Shown: positions 14,201-24,380, numbered from the stretch's first letter. The stretch: DNA of 64,000 nt from Mactra quadrangularis (GCA_025267735.1 CM046298.1:33268764-33332763); one strand, 5' to 3'. Made by a program: numbers and translations. The notes: generated from the letters alone by a model not told the origin.

Positions 14201-16175
14201 ATTGCTTAACACACAAGCCCAAAACCTGAGTTTAGTGAAAATTACTTATTTTTATAGTCAGGCTAGTTGAAAATTTTGCCCTTTACTACATTAAATAATA
14301 TACTGGGCTAGTGTTTGAGGAAATTTAAGACAACTGCAAATACAAGCACACAAATGAAAGAGGTTAATACAGTAGGCCATCTCAGAAAAGAAATAATGAT
14401 TAATGTTTTCAAGCATAATCTGCTTTGTTGTTGAAATACAATAAAACTGTTTCAAGTTATGAGAAAAAAAATATTGTGGGAATTAAAGAGATTTTTTCTG
14501 AGGAAACAAACTTTTATCTCAAATTAACAATGGTAAATATGTGACAGTGTGAGACTATATTCAAGGGTTGCCCACAAAACTGTAGTAACTGGCTCTTTTA
14601 CCCTATACACTTACTTCAGTCTTGCAGGCAACCCTCGATATAAATATTTTTACTAACCCTTGCAGGAATTCTGCCATCAACAACAACACCCATGAGAGCG
14701 GAGTAGGGAGCATTGTGTGTAGCCCTGAAAAATAATCAAAACATTTAAAATATTGCAATAACAAGAACAACATTTTTTTGCATAACCAAGGAACATCATT
14801 TTACAAAACATGCAGATTCAAATATACTTGATAATACAGATAAATTGATCTGGCATTAATGCATACATAAGATACTTAACAAGATACAGTTGCTCTACCG
14901 ATGGAAATACACAATGTAAGGGTTTCCCTTTTTTGTGTTATCCAGGGGAAAAATTGAGTCTGTCACCTGTGATCACAACATAATACAGTTCTGCTATACC
15001 CAGAACTCAAAAAGAATAAATTTACTACCAAGTTTATTATTGAATATGATCAATTGGTCATTTATAAATAAACAGCAACAATGTCAAAGATATCTTACAA
15101 CACCCTACTTTGTAAAATTACTTCATGATTGGTACAGAATAAAAATACTGCACATTTGTTAAGATATGATTAAATCTTGTAATGTAGAGATAAAGAAACT
15201 AGTTCAACACTGACATTATCACAATCTCTATTAATATTTGTATTTTTGCACCTTCAGTGTATTTAAAGAATATTTAAAATGGTTAATCAATAATTCTATT
15301 TATCACCCGACATTATCAAAATGTCACAATCATAAAAGTGGATAATAGATCTACAAAGGTTTTTTTCTAATGTGATTAATAGATCTATGTTCCTTTTAAA
15401 ATTGTCAGATAACACTCAAGAAAATTGCAAATTAACACATAGAATACTTGGCCAGCACACTATTTATCTTCTTAATTCTATTAAATTATTTTCATTTTTC
15501 ATATTTTTGTCATTTGATGAAGACATGTTGTGTAAGGATCTTTAAATGAAACAAATTTGGCTGGATTTTTTGCACTGTAAAATTGACAATTCTAAACTAT
15601 TTCTGCTTAAATATTCTATGAGACAAGATCTGTTCATTAACTAACAGTACACCAAATACTTTTTGTATCATGTTTCACAAAGTTAATGACTTTTCAGTGA
15701 GTAATGATTCAACTATTCTATTGAGTTGGATGTACTAGAGAGCTCATAATTATTAAATCACTATGTGAAGCTTACCCCCTTCCAGTTAATTCATTTTTTT
15801 ACATCAAAGAAACCATGAAATTATAATTAAGAGGGATAAGAATTTATTTTTTTGTCATTCTTGCAAAACAATGAAAACATTAGTCAATATTCATCTAAAA
15901 GAGATAAGGTGTAGTAGCATTATAGAGTTATAAAACTTAAAGAAAGGAATCTGCACTGTTAAAAGTCTAAGTATGAACTGTAGTCACCATTTGATAAAAG
16001 TTATAACAAACTGATTTCATTTTAAAAAGAAAATTGTTTCAAGTGAGCACATTTATAAAATAAAATACCTGGGGTATGATAACGTGGCCTTTGGTGCTCC
16101 TACTGGAATAGATGGAAAATACGAAGACTGAACTCGCTGCTGGACGTAGCAACTTGACTGCGACACTTCCGTCAT
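403..16175 (-). CDS. Uncharacterised basic protein gene, 5 exons, 3' incomplete
   Basis: Five minus-strand exons join with GT/AG borders and compatible phases: 16175-16069 (ATG at 16175), 14724-14658, 3500-3344, 2210-2033 and 518-403. They give 625 coding bases, about 208 residues. The frame is still open (one base into a codon) at the 403 donor, so at least one more exon lies beyond the window start. I recognise no domain, signal peptide or membrane segment. The protein is basic and rich in Pro, Thr, Arg and Ser, with short segments such as TFRQTADRPYTEPVGFGRT and RTSRPVTPKDIFLY. That composition resembles small axonemal microtubule-inner proteins, but this is an inference from style only. 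The gene is head-to-head with MRPL43. Its introns (up to 11 kb) hold many repeats. Exon structure is well supported; function is unknown. Confidence 0.72.
848..1102. mobile_element. Small palindromic MITE
   Basis: GTGCGGAAATATTGACC (848) and its inverted copy GGTCAATATTTACGCAC (ending 1102) form terminal repeats of about 30 bases with two or three mismatches. The inner segment ATTCTTGCATAAAGGTCA also occurs in the MITE in MRPL43 intron 2 (18750). No target-site duplication was resolved. Confidence 0.5.
2312..2440 (+). repeat. tRNA-derived SINE remnant
   Basis: TAGCCATGTGGTAGAGTG resembles a pol III A box, with a weak B box (GGGCTCAATGG) downstream. A preceding CTTTAAGCTAACTTT recurs in related form at 2527 and 43738, indicating a shared family. 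Confidence 0.4.
2523..2640 (+). repeat. tRNA-derived SINE remnant, same family
   Basis: It begins CTTCAAGCTAGCTTTAATGG and has a good B box, GGTTCCATCCC, at about 2584. Only about 100 bases downstream of the previous copy. Confidence 0.4.
2673..3092 (-). other. Unassigned 139-codon reading frame within an intron
   Basis: An open frame between exons 3 and 4 of the minus-strand gene, not in phase with it. The product is protein-like in composition (SLYSLLQPVIDSDDLEYSKK, LDIAWYNMVYFLEQELTCY), balanced in hydrophobic and charged residues, unlike the low-complexity frames elsewhere. It may be a fragment of a transposon protein; I cannot name a family, and it may be chance. Confidence 0.25.
3748..4031 (-). 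mobile_element. G-tract MITE (GGATCC-ended family)
   Basis: Ends read GGCGGATCCAG and CTGGATCCGCC. The body matches the elements at 22192 and 47358 in reverse orientation. Just inside one end are a run of G and a run of C around TCCGGA (3763-3795). Confidence 0.65.
4076..4290 (-). repeat. tRNA-derived SINE, minus strand
   Basis: On the minus strand TGGCCAAGTGGCTATCG (A box, about 4225-4242) and GGTTCGATTCGCATCCC (B box, about 4168-4184) are correctly ordered and spaced for a pol III head. The tail with CTTGCTCAAGAAA resembles sequence in the copies at 22562 and 23446. Confidence 0.6.
4560..5130. repeat. Interspersed repeat with 145-bp internal tandem units
   Basis: The stretch starts near AGAGCACTGCTAGGCGGAGC, runs through units with GTTATGCTCCGGAAA at 4756, 4901 and 5046 (exactly 145 apart), and ends with ACAGACGGACGGACA and CTTCGGGCTTATAA. 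I associate this layout with a non-autonomous repeat common in bivalve genomes. Two units carry TGACCTTGACCTTTGACCT, a run of nuclear-receptor-type half-sites. It lies in the last kilobases of the minus-strand gene's 11-kb intron. Confidence 0.7.
5721..6024. mobile_element. MITE with TTCAACTG terminal inverted repeats
   Basis: Ends TTTTATTCAACTGT and ACAGTTGAATAAAA are perfect inverses. Inner sequence (CAGTGGTGCATAC, ATTTAAATA, CAGCAGAGTTAATG) is shared with the element at 43221-43405. Confidence 0.6.
6123..6541. mobile_element. hAT-type MITE, 419 bp
   Basis: Termini TAGGGCTGTTGCGATA and TATCGTGACAGCCCTT are inverted repeats of the hAT kind. Flanks CTTGCTAA (6115-6122) and CTTCCTAA (6542-6549) are an 8-bp duplication with one mismatch. 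Same family as 10317 and 17423. Confidence 0.7.
6550..10316. other. Intronic sequence, mostly unremarkable
   Basis: Part of the 11-kb intron of the minus-strand gene. Apart from the AG-rich microsatellite (8142-8250) and one end of a GGCCACAACAAGTTGAT repeat (about 9214-9300, related to the element at 21806), I see only AT-rich sequence, plus a short direct repeat (CATTCTATTACATAA at about 9562 and 9641). Confidence 0.5.
8142..8250. repeat. AG-rich microsatellite
   Basis: Repeated GAGAGACAGAGAGAATAAGA segments lead into a pure (AG)n run and a short G run. The reading frame across it on the minus strand is low-complexity and not a gene. Confidence 0.85.
10317..10680. mobile_element. hAT-type MITE copy, right end unresolved
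   Basis: It begins AAGGGCTGTCACGATATA and shares its next 150 bases with the copies at 6123 (reversed) and 17423, including TTCCCATGGTTCAT. I could not find the matching right terminus or duplication, so the end is approximate and the copy may be truncated. Confidence 0.45.
11510..11573 (-). mobile_element. Truncated end of the CAATCTCC family
   Basis: The minus strand reads CAATCTCCGTAAACAGATAT from 11573, the same terminus as the complete elements at 49235, 52882 and 54914. Only one end is recognisable. Confidence 0.5.
11943..12188. mobile_element. hAT-type MITE, 246 bp, perfect 8-bp duplication
   Basis: Termini TAGGGGTGTAA and TTACACCCCTA are perfect inverses. ATCCTTAT flanks both sides (11935-11942 and 12189-12196). 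The size, termini and 8-bp duplication fit a non-autonomous hAT element. Confidence 0.85.
12197..14657. other. Intronic sequence without recognised features
   Basis: AT-rich intron of the minus-strand gene. The only regularities seen are a doubled 20-bp unit at about 13229-13275 (CCTTGCCCTCAGATCT twice) and a small inverted pair AGGGTTGCC/GGCAACCCT (about 14563-14634). Confidence 0.45.
14948..14971. mobile_element. Solo end of the long-TIR family found at 48163
   Basis: 24 bases ending GAGTCTGTCACCTGTG are identical to the right terminus of the element at 48163-48929. No partner end is visible nearby. Confidence 0.4.
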
Positions 16176-16704
16176 TCTGGAAATCAGAATTAACGGTCCA
16201 ACTCTATCTGACAGCTCAAACTTTCAAAGTCAAAATTGACTCCAAATTCTATTAACAACGCTATAACAGTCCAGGCGAATTTCTCACAACGCGTAAAGGT
16301 CTTAGAACTATTTTATAATTTCCATCACACTTCCGTTTGATAAACAAAAGAAATTAAACCACTTCTCTCAAAGCACCACGACCCGTAAAAATTCTGGTTG
16401 CTACGTACGCTGTAACCGAATCCGCGGGAAAGACTGGTTCCTGTTGTGCTTGTGAAACCGAGAACCAGACAACGAACTTGTTTTAAAATTAGGTAAAAGC
16501 TGCCAGAATTAATCGAGTCAAAACAAGAAAAGGTTTAAATAAGCGCTAAAATGTGTTATTTTAAACTGCATATTAATGTTCAACGTTTTATTCTAAATCA
16601 TGTATCTTTATACAAAAATACATTTATATTCAATAAAAAGTTGAAGGCCAGTTAAAATTTGGAGATTCATGTTCGAGTAAACACGTTTCATCCTCAATGT
16701 CAAC
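16176..16704. promoter_or_regulatory. Shared divergent promoter region
   Basis: The 529 bases between the start codons of the minus-strand gene (16175) and MRPL43 (16705) must hold both promoters and 5' leaders. The part nearest 16380-16450 is locally richer in CpG than the surroundings. An ETS/NRF-2-like core ACTTCCG lies at about 16328, with a second in the first coding exon of the minus gene (about 16165). ETS sites are common at nuclear genes for mitochondrial proteins. No TATA box was assigned. Role inferred from position. Confidence 0.5.
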
Positions 16705-19152
16705 ATGGGTTCTAAAGTAATACCCAGTTCTTTTCTTCGAAATGTTATGAAAAATGGCATCGGTAGACATGTTTGTCAGCTACAGAGAGTTACTCTATCA
16801 TTATGCAAAACGAGTCCAGGAAGTGCATCTGCTAGGTTTGTATATAGCCGTGAAATAACAATATTTACTGGAAAAGTAGCATAGTATTCGGAAGGAAATT
16901 TTAGGACGTTTGGCAGCTAGAGTAGTATTATGTTAGCTACTTAAATGTTTACTTGTTGCATTATTTTTACTTTGGAATTGAAATAAATTGAGCTGGTTTT
17001 TTAAGGGGAGAGACTGTCATTAAAATGTCAGAATTTGCTACTTAATTTTATGGCTCAAAGCGACTTAAGACAAGATATAAAAATAGCTACTTCACTAATC
17101 ACTATATTCACTGATATTGTATTTAAAGTAAATTGGGAGAATAAAAATCACATGTTCGTTCAGGAAACCAACCTGGAAACTCCTACGTGTTAAAAAAGTC
17201 ACTAAACCACATTACTAAAGGATTTCAATTGTAAAGAATAAACGCATGTTATCTAAGAGCGCTCACAGCCTTTCCTTGTGGCCCTGCTTGGGCTTACCAC
17301 ATATAAAAGTATTAGTTGATATAAGCTATGAATAACTATTGGTTGACATAAACATATTTAATATTAATTGATACAATTAATGTATTGCAATGATAATAAG
17401 ATAATAACTACTAACTATTTATTAGAGCTGTCATGATATACCGGTATATTGCAATATGCAGCTGCAGCAATACATACAGTGATACATATTTAATGTACTG
17501 TACTACTGGTTTTTAGTGATATTTTTTACTTTCATTGAAAAACTCTTCACTTTGCCTAAGGAAGTAGGGAAACATCAGTTTTCCATGGTTCATTTGGTTT
17601 AAGCTTGAGTTCAAAGAATTAAACCTATCGGTGCATGCGTTTGGAAAGTTCCCATAACTCGAAAAAATGCCTAGCTTTCTCCAATCTGCTACTGGCACTC
17701 ACCCTACAATCCTATAATATACTTCAATACAGAACAGTTGAATAAGTTCTTAGCGTATTGTGGCAGCCCTATTAATTATGTATTTTTTTAAAACATGATT
17801 TTCTTTAATTTATAGAGAATTTGTTGAACAAGATATGGTGGATTTCTCCAGACAGAATCCTGGAATAGTTTTCTATTTAAAACCAAGACGTCACAGATCA
17901 CCTGTATTAAAAGCAGAATACTGTAAGTATATAAGTTTTTTTTTCATGCCCCGTTCAACTGTTGGGAGTTATTTATGGTAGACATTTCACTTAATGTCTC
18001 CTGGAGGAATCTTAGAGAGCAATCACACTAAGACATAGAGAGTCACTTTGCACCCACCTTTAAAATTGTTACTATCAGCATGATAATCTTTCAAAATTGT
18101 GAAAAGAGATTTATGGAGCAATTACCCAAAACTTTGAAATATTTCATGTAAAGACTTGTCATAAAAAGTACTTCGAGAAACATTCTGATCTTGCTATAGA
18201 CAGAAACAGATAATAAATAACCACAGTTAATTTCGTGCCTCTGAAAATCTTAGTGATTGTGAAATGCATTACTTTTGTGAATTTGTATCAATTTTTTTCT
18301 ATTGTGAAAAGGCAGAATATTGGCACTAGTGTAGGCCCAAATGAATCACTGCCATGTCACCCTAAAACTTAACCTTGATGGCATTTAAGTATAGTCCAAC
18401 AAAATTAACCTGAGCTTGAACTACCTAATTATAATAATTACACACTTCACTTACATTAAATCTTGAGTTTCCGAATGCGGGTATACGATTATACACGTGT
18501 TTATAACAACCGATGTAAGTATAAATCAATTTATTTAAAGTGGCATCTTATTGTACTTTTAATTTTGGACACATTAGTTTTTGGGTAAACAAGTATGTCA
18601 GCAGTATTATGGCACAGTTTCAAAGTATTTATTCTTATGAAAACAACATTAATTGTTCAGTATGTGTATATTGCCGAAAGCTTCTTATATAGCGCGATTT
18701 ACAAACGAAGACAAAAATAGATTGTAAACACTGAGTTTAATATATTCTTGCATAAAGGTCAAGCTCAGGTTAATTCTGTTGGACTATTATAGTATACACA
18801 TGTCATACAAGGTTGAAGGCATATCATACCTCTGCTACATTTTTTACCCTAATTCTTTCTTTCAGTAAATGGTTACACTGAAGAAATAGAATTAAGAAAA
18901 TTAACAAAAGAAGAAATAAATCAATGGTTAGGTTTACTGAAAGGACGTTCTGGTCAACAAATAGTTAGATTACGTAAAGACTTTCACACAGATACTCCTT
19001 CTATACAAGGTGTATGGAATCCATTCTTGTTTAAAGACACTGAGTTAAATATCAAAGACAAACGTGATCCTACTTTATCAGAGTATATATCACCTTATAA
19101 ATCAGCTACGGAAAAACTGTTAGAATTAAAGAAGAAATCTGAAACTTCATGA
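16705..19152 (+). CDS. MRPL43: Mitochondrial large ribosomal subunit protein mL43
   Basis: Three exons, 16705-16835, 17816-17922 and 18866-19152 (TGA), give 174 residues, close to the length of animal MRPL43. The product is a structural protein of the mitochondrial 39S (large) ribosomal subunit. It belongs to the L51/S25/CI-B8 family with a thioredoxin-like fold. Recognisable conserved stretches are the N-terminal [19 protein letters not shown], then [24 protein letters not shown], and near the C-terminus [19 protein letters not shown]. The start is the first ATG in the reading frame; an ATG at 16697 is out of frame. The basic N-terminus fits mitochondrial import. Intron 1 contains a TIR element (17423-17771) and intron 2 a palindromic MITE (about 18391-18787). 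All borders are GT/AG and phases match. Confidence 0.95.
17423..17771. mobile_element. hAT-type MITE in MRPL43 intron 1
   Basis: Ends TAGAGCTGTCATGATATA and GTGGCAGCCCTA. Flanking CTATTTAT and TTAATTAT agree at 6 of 8 positions. The body matches the copies at 6123 and 10317. Confidence 0.6.
18391..18787. mobile_element. Palindromic MITE in MRPL43 intron 2
   Basis: TAGTCCAACAAAATTAACC (about 18392) is inverted as GGTTAATTCTGTTGGACTA (about 18769-18787), and the pairing continues into TGAGCTTGA/TCAAGCTCA. Confidence 0.55.
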
Positions 19153-19697
19153 AAATGGTGATATGTAGAAGTTCATATACATATATAATTACTTCTGTCA
19201 TCAAAACACCAGGGAAGATCTTGAAATTTTCTCTTGGAGGGATATTCCCAAAATGTCTTTACTGACAGGAGCCTGGACACAAAAAAATGGAATCACATTT
19301 TCTCTTAAAAATTAGTGGTCAGGATAGCTATGTCCACCATTCAGTCCACTGTGATTTCAGACAAGGTCAATAATGCTGTCCTATAAAAAGTCTTTGATTG
19401 CATTTTCACAACCTAGAATTTCATTGTGGGTTGGTAGATAAGAAATTTATTTTTTATATAATTTTAAGTCATAAGTTTAATCTTTTGTGAGCTCAGAAAA
19501 CGTAATGTACATTGATTCAGCTGTCAGGAGAGGCATTTTTTCTTAGCATAGTGAATTAAAAAAAATATTTTCAGGTTAACTGATAAAAATTGTGAGTTAT
19601 GGAAAATCAGTGTGTTGGTTGTGAAACTGCAAACTAACACTCATTAAAGTGACTCAATCATTTTTTGTGTGTAAATTTTCATGTTCGTTTTTACAAA

Positions 19698-19703
19698 AAT
19701 AAA
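19698..19703 (+). terminator. Polyadenylation signal AATAAA for MRPL43
   Basis: AATAAA lies 545 bases after the MRPL43 stop codon and just before the long-TIR element at 19795. It is the best-placed signal in the 3' flank; the cleavage site itself is not visible. Confidence 0.5.
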
Positions 19704-19794
19704 AGTGTACAAAAGGTACTAGTATTGTGTACTTGTTTCTGTTATCAAATATCAGAACTTACAATGTTCTTCATGTAATAATCATGGTATTCCA

Positions 19795-21002
19795 ACAGGG
19801 AATTGTCATGTTACCTCCCTTTGATTTTTCAAACATACTGTTTATAAACATATATACAAAGGGGTACGACTACGTTTAGTAGACCTCTCAATGTAGATTT
19901 ATTATAATGAGACACACAAATATTACTGGTATCCTAATGGCACGTTAACTACACAATTAAATAGATAAATTATAAATCTGCAATCTACAATGGTTTTTAG
20001 TTTTAACGCGCAGACCATTAATATGAATTATTAATAAAAAGCATCCAACACTGTACAAAAATGTCAACTCGGACAAGTTGGGATACCATTAAACCGAATA
20101 AAAATTGCTTATTATTCAATTTTACCTCGTGATCAGCATGGTATTACTCTGCTTGCATTGTGTTATTTTTCATTCAGTAGTTATGAAAATACTAGGCTTC
20201 GTTTCAATTTTCACCTGCCATCACTAAATATGAATAATTCCACAGTTTTTATCTATTTTAATTACGAAATAGTAATTTTCCCAACCATTATAACTTGTAT
20301 GTCACAAAAATTGCAATTCAATTTGTTAAACAATTTCTGATTCCATAATCCGTACAAAATTTCCTATTTTAAAACAAGGCAACCAAAAAACTGTGTAGAA
20401 GTACAAATACAAGCCAACTGGTCACTGGGAAACCCTGGTGATTTTCCTGGCAAAATTAACCAATCGGATAATTTCTTACAGTTTTGTTGAATGAATAAAG
20501 GATACAACATCAGATTACAAAATAAAAGTTGTCGACTTCGCTTTTTCTGGCTCGCAAGTGTCTCTGTCTAGGTGGAGGGTTGGTTATCACATTTATTGTT
20601 CATTTTAGTTTTTTAACTGAGATGTTTGTCTTTGATTGGGGTTGATAGGCTATTTCAAAGTATAAATTTGTAACGATTTTCCTCTAGATTCATCGATTTC
20701 CACAATATCCAAACTTGTCCTACTTGAGATTTTTGTACCATATTTTGATATTTTTGACAGTTAGGCTAAATCATACCTATGGTCTGCGCTTTGAAACTAT
20801 TAACCTTCGTAGATTGAAGAATTATATTTATCTATATAATGGTGTGATTAAAGTGCCATCAGGGAATCTGTTTTTTGTGTGTGATACATAAAAATAAATC
20901 CACAGGAAGTGGTCTAGTGAACACAGTTGTACCCCTTGTATATATGTATATAAACAGTATGTTTGAAAAATCAAAGGGAGGTAACACGACAATTCCCTGT
21001 GG
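19795..21002. mobile_element. Long-TIR hAT-like element, 1.2 kb, non-coding
   Basis: ACAGGGAATTGTC at the left recurs inverted at the right (GACAATTCCCTGT), and the inverted pairing runs on for about 240 bases with scattered mismatches (19795-20035 against 20770-21002). GTATTCCA flanks both sides (19787-19794 and 21003-21010). CAGGG termini with an 8-bp duplication suggest hAT. The interior shows no coding potential. Confidence 0.7.
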
Positions 21003-21485
21003 GTATTCCAAAAGCTAGTGACCATTGAATAGCATATTGGTATAATACCTTCTTGTTGAGTCAACGCAATCTTTGTATTTTATATAAAAGAAAATAGTCA
21101 CATTAAAATTATTCAAGCTTGGACAGTTGTGATAAAACTGACCATGAAATTGAGTAAAGGGGTAACAAGATTGAGCTTCTTGAAATTTTTAGTCAAAGTT
21201 TCACAGAAAACAGATCTTTACATTTTTCACCAAAATACATTTGAAGGAACACTGTAAAGAGTCCTGTTTAATTTTCATACCCTTTGATGTCAGTTATAAC
21301 TATATGGAAAGACATGAAGTGATGTTACACATGTGATGTCATCTTGTATGGTTTACCACTCAAAATTGCAGCAACACGGTAAAACAGCTTAGATGGTTCT
21401 GACCTCACAATCCGATTGAAAATTTCAACTCATGTTAAAATGGAAGTCTTTATAAGACAGACAGGTTGTAAAGTGCCATCCATAG

Positions 21486-21740
21486 CCACCTGACTAGCTT
21501 AGTTGGTAGCACACAAGTCTACTAATCAAGGGGTTGTTGGTTCAATTCCCAGGCAGGGCATACTTGCATGGAATTCCATCATGAAGTGATTTCTATGACT
21601 ATTCTCCCTCCTACCACTGATTCTATATCATGTAGACCAGTTGTCAGTCACTGGGGGAAGTATGTACCTAAGAACTGGTTAACAGTTAAATAAAAATATT
21701 TAGCCTATCCAGGAATGGTGAGTAGGTTTACTGTTTTGCC
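21486..21740 (+). repeat. tRNA-derived SINE
   Basis: A box TAGCTTAGTTGGTAGC at about 21495 and B box GGTTCAATTCC at about 21539 are followed by a body (CCTCCTACCACTGATTCTA, CAGTCACTG, GGTTAACAG) shared with copies at 40660 and 63745. Confidence 0.75.
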
Positions 21741-21805
21741 AATACTTGAGAAATAAAACATATCTTTAGGAACATACACATGTATGACAAGAAATATACA
21801 ATTTT

Positions 21806-22036
21806 GGCCACAACAAATTGATCATAATTATGTTCTATGGATTCGCTCGCATCTTAATTTTGACAGTTTTTACAAAAAAAATATTTTTATTTCCTCGCTC
21901 GCTCATAAAAATTTGGTCAAACCGCTATGTAAAGCAAGTGAATAGAGACTTTTTTAAAATAATTTTCTTCGCTCGCTCGCCCCATTTTCTTCAGAAAAAA
22001 ACGTGGAACACATGATCAACTTGTTGTGGCCTTATA
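21806..22036. mobile_element. MITE with GGCCACAACAA terminal repeats
   Basis: TGGCCACAACAAATTGATCA at the left is inverted as TGATCAACTTGTTGTGGCC at the right. The middle is T-rich with repeated CTCGCTCGCTC. Confidence 0.65.
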
Positions 22037-22191
22037 TTAAATTTTGTATAAAGTATCATTACTTCCCTTTTTAATTATTACAAATTATCATAATTATCCT
22101 AATGCATAAATACATCTGGAGAGAAATATGATTGTACTAATTAACTATCAAGATTTTTACAAGTGTAAAGGTAATTTTAGATGGCACTGCA

Positions 22192-22455
22192 GTGGCGGAT
22201 CCAGGATTTTTTTCTGGGGGGGGGGGTCCAAACTTTCGAACCACAGCCACATTATGCTCATTTTGCAGAATAATGCAACATATTGATAATAAAAACTACA
22301 TAACCATTAAATCTATGTTTAGCACCGAGAAAAATTGCTTCATGCTACTTAAAAATGACTTACTAACAAGAAATACACTAATGCACAGGTACAATTTGGA
22401 AATTCTAGCGGGGGGTCCGTACCCACCTAACCTCTCTGCTAAGTCTCCTCCTATG
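22192..22455 (+). mobile_element. G-tract MITE (GGATCC-ended family)
   Basis: It starts GTGGCGGATCCAGG, then a G-run and TCC, and later GGGGGGTCCGTACCCACC. The body, with GAGAAAAATTGCTTCATGCT, is nearly identical to copies at 3748 (reversed) and 47358. The 115-codon frame across it is a by-product. Confidence 0.65.
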
Positions 22456-22561
22456 CACTGTATAGTGGTAGTGGACATAAGATCTAACTTTAACGAGATT
22501 GGACACACCATTCACTTTGTATCAAATATGTTCTTATGAAACATTGGCATGTTAGTTATGA

Positions 22562-22760
22562 CAGGTAGTTGTTTGGTGCTGGGATGTTCACTAAAAGATC
22601 AGGATGTGCAGGGTTCAAACCCTACTAGGGGCACTGCTTATTTCCTTGAGCAAGAAATTTACCTGTGATAGCTTCTATCTGCACAGGTGTAATTAGGTTT
22701 ATTCAAAGGATGGTACACTTCTGTTTAGCCAATGTGTCATCTGCTCATAAACAGAGTAAA
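22562..22760 (+). repeat. tRNA-derived SINE, second family
   Basis: B box GGGTTCAAACCC at about 22611, then GGGGCACTGCTTATTT and TGAGCAAGAAATTTACCTG, which recur at 23446. Confidence 0.6.
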
Positions 22761-22849
22761 GAATCTCAGAGAGAGATTGATAGACAGAAACCACTAAGAC
22801 TATTACAGGTCGTTTCCTAGGTCATGCGTGTTTTTGAACTTTGAACAAT

Positions 22850-23040
22850 GAACTTACTCACTGAATAGGTAAAAAACTGATGCATGAACATCATTTAACT
22901 GATTTAAACTCACCACTTTGATATTAAACATTCATTTTAAATAGTTATATGTGCATTGTAAAGTTTGTATAATGATATGTTTATAAAATAAGTGTAAACT
23001 AACTAAACTATAAAATTGTGAAAATAATTCACCCCTAAAT
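22850..23040 (+). repeat. Dispersed repeat shared with 60745
   Basis: Starting near ATGAACTTACTCACTGAATAGG and ending AACTAACTAAACTATAAAAT, this parallels 60745-60910 with moderate divergence. Class not recognised. Confidence 0.5.
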
Positions 23041-23445
23041 AGTGGTGTGTAGTGAAACTGGCTATGTTTATATACGCAATGTTTACGTGGACGACCTGTA
23101 AATATGATTACTTATTTACCTACTAACTATATAAATTTCTGCTATAAAGTAATCCTTGGCTTTTGCAAAATGGTGTTATTTTGACGGTTTTAAGTCCTAA
23201 ATGCTTAATTGTAGAAAAACATTTGTCTCATTGATAGGTACCATGTACTTTGATGTTCTTTATAACAAAACTTAAGATACAATTACATTCCACTATTGGG
23301 AACACATTAATCTAGGGTTTTAATAGTAGAATGGTATCAACTGAGGGACTTTCACTTCTTAAATGAAATTTTTTAACTATAATTTTTCAAATCCTCAAGA
23401 ATCACGATTTGTGCAGTATAATATATTATAAGATGATCTGTATTA

Positions 23446-23700
23446 TTAGGAGCAGTAGTCCAGTTGTAGGACACACACTTAGGTATCAAGAGGTCCTGGT
23501 TTTGATTCCCACCAGGGGCACTGCTTATTTACTTGAGCAAGAAATTTACCTGCGATTGCTTCACTCCATCCAAGTATAAACGGGTACCTGTTAGGGTCAT
23601 ACTCTGTATGCGCTGGCTGCATTATGGGCCGTATGTTAACAGTTGGTGTGTGACATGATGATCGGGGAAGTTAATGTCAAGAGTCGACTGAATTGTGATA
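23446..23700 (+). repeat. tRNA-derived SINE, second family
   Basis: B box GGTTTTGATTCCC at about 23500, with the same downstream body as the copy at 22562. Confidence 0.6.
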
Positions 23701-24234
23701 CTAAAAGTAGACTTCAAAAACCTTGCTTTTAACCTTTTTGCTTAAACTGTATTACGAAAAATTTACTGAAGTAACAAAACATATATATTTACATATATGT
23801 CCATAATATACATAATATTAGTATAAAGTGATGTTACAATATTATTTATAGTAAAGTATATACTGTATATAGTAACATTGTTTATATTTGATTGACAGAT
23901 ACATTCTATTATATGACATTATGAATTCATTATAATGTAGTACTTACATCATAACTTGTTACCTGTAGATGTTATATGTTTTAACAAGTTTGCTGCATTC
24001 TTCGGTTTATTTATTTTATTTTTTTAGCTCGATTATGAAACAAGTTCTTACAACTTTCGATAATCACTCTCGGGTCGAGTCAGCTGACTGGTCCCCCAGT
24101 TCTAAGTTATTAGGATAAAGCTTCTTCATCAAGGAAACAACAAGGTGGTTTTGCATTTTTATGTTATTTGAATTAACATGGAGCCGACTTTTCATAATAG
24201 TCAGTCCAACATCCAAACCACTCGACTGCGCTCC

Positions 24235-24276
24235 CAATCTGATTGGGAGACAATGCTCTACAGTTCACGGAGATTG
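24235..24276 (-). mobile_element. 42-bp remnant of the CAATCTCC family
   Basis: CAATCTGATT and ACGGAGATTG, the two termini of the family seen at 49235, lie almost end to end. The flanks CTGCGCTCC and CTATGCTCC agree at 7 of 9 positions, so this looks like an internally deleted copy with an old 9-bp duplication. Confidence 0.5.
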
Positions 24277-24371
24277 CTATGCTCCCTTACTGAATTCATG
24301 ATGAGTACATGAGGAAACTATATATTTGGATTAAATGTGGTTTTAGGGGTCATTTTGGTCACTTTCTGTGT

Positions 24372-24380
24372 GGCATAGAT
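24372..24380. repeat. Left 9-bp target-site duplication
   Basis: GGCATAGAT immediately precedes the terminal AGGTGCGTGAAG; an identical copy follows the right terminus. A preceding T is also shared, but a 10-bp reading would break the terminal symmetry. Confidence 0.85.

Noticed and set aside
21495..21550. True tRNA gene
   Set aside because: A and B boxes are present, but no cloverleaf with paired acceptor stem could be drawn; it heads a SINE with copies elsewhere.
22192..22539. 115-codon plus-strand frame
   Set aside because: Lies across a MITE found three times in the window; not conserved as a frame among the copies.
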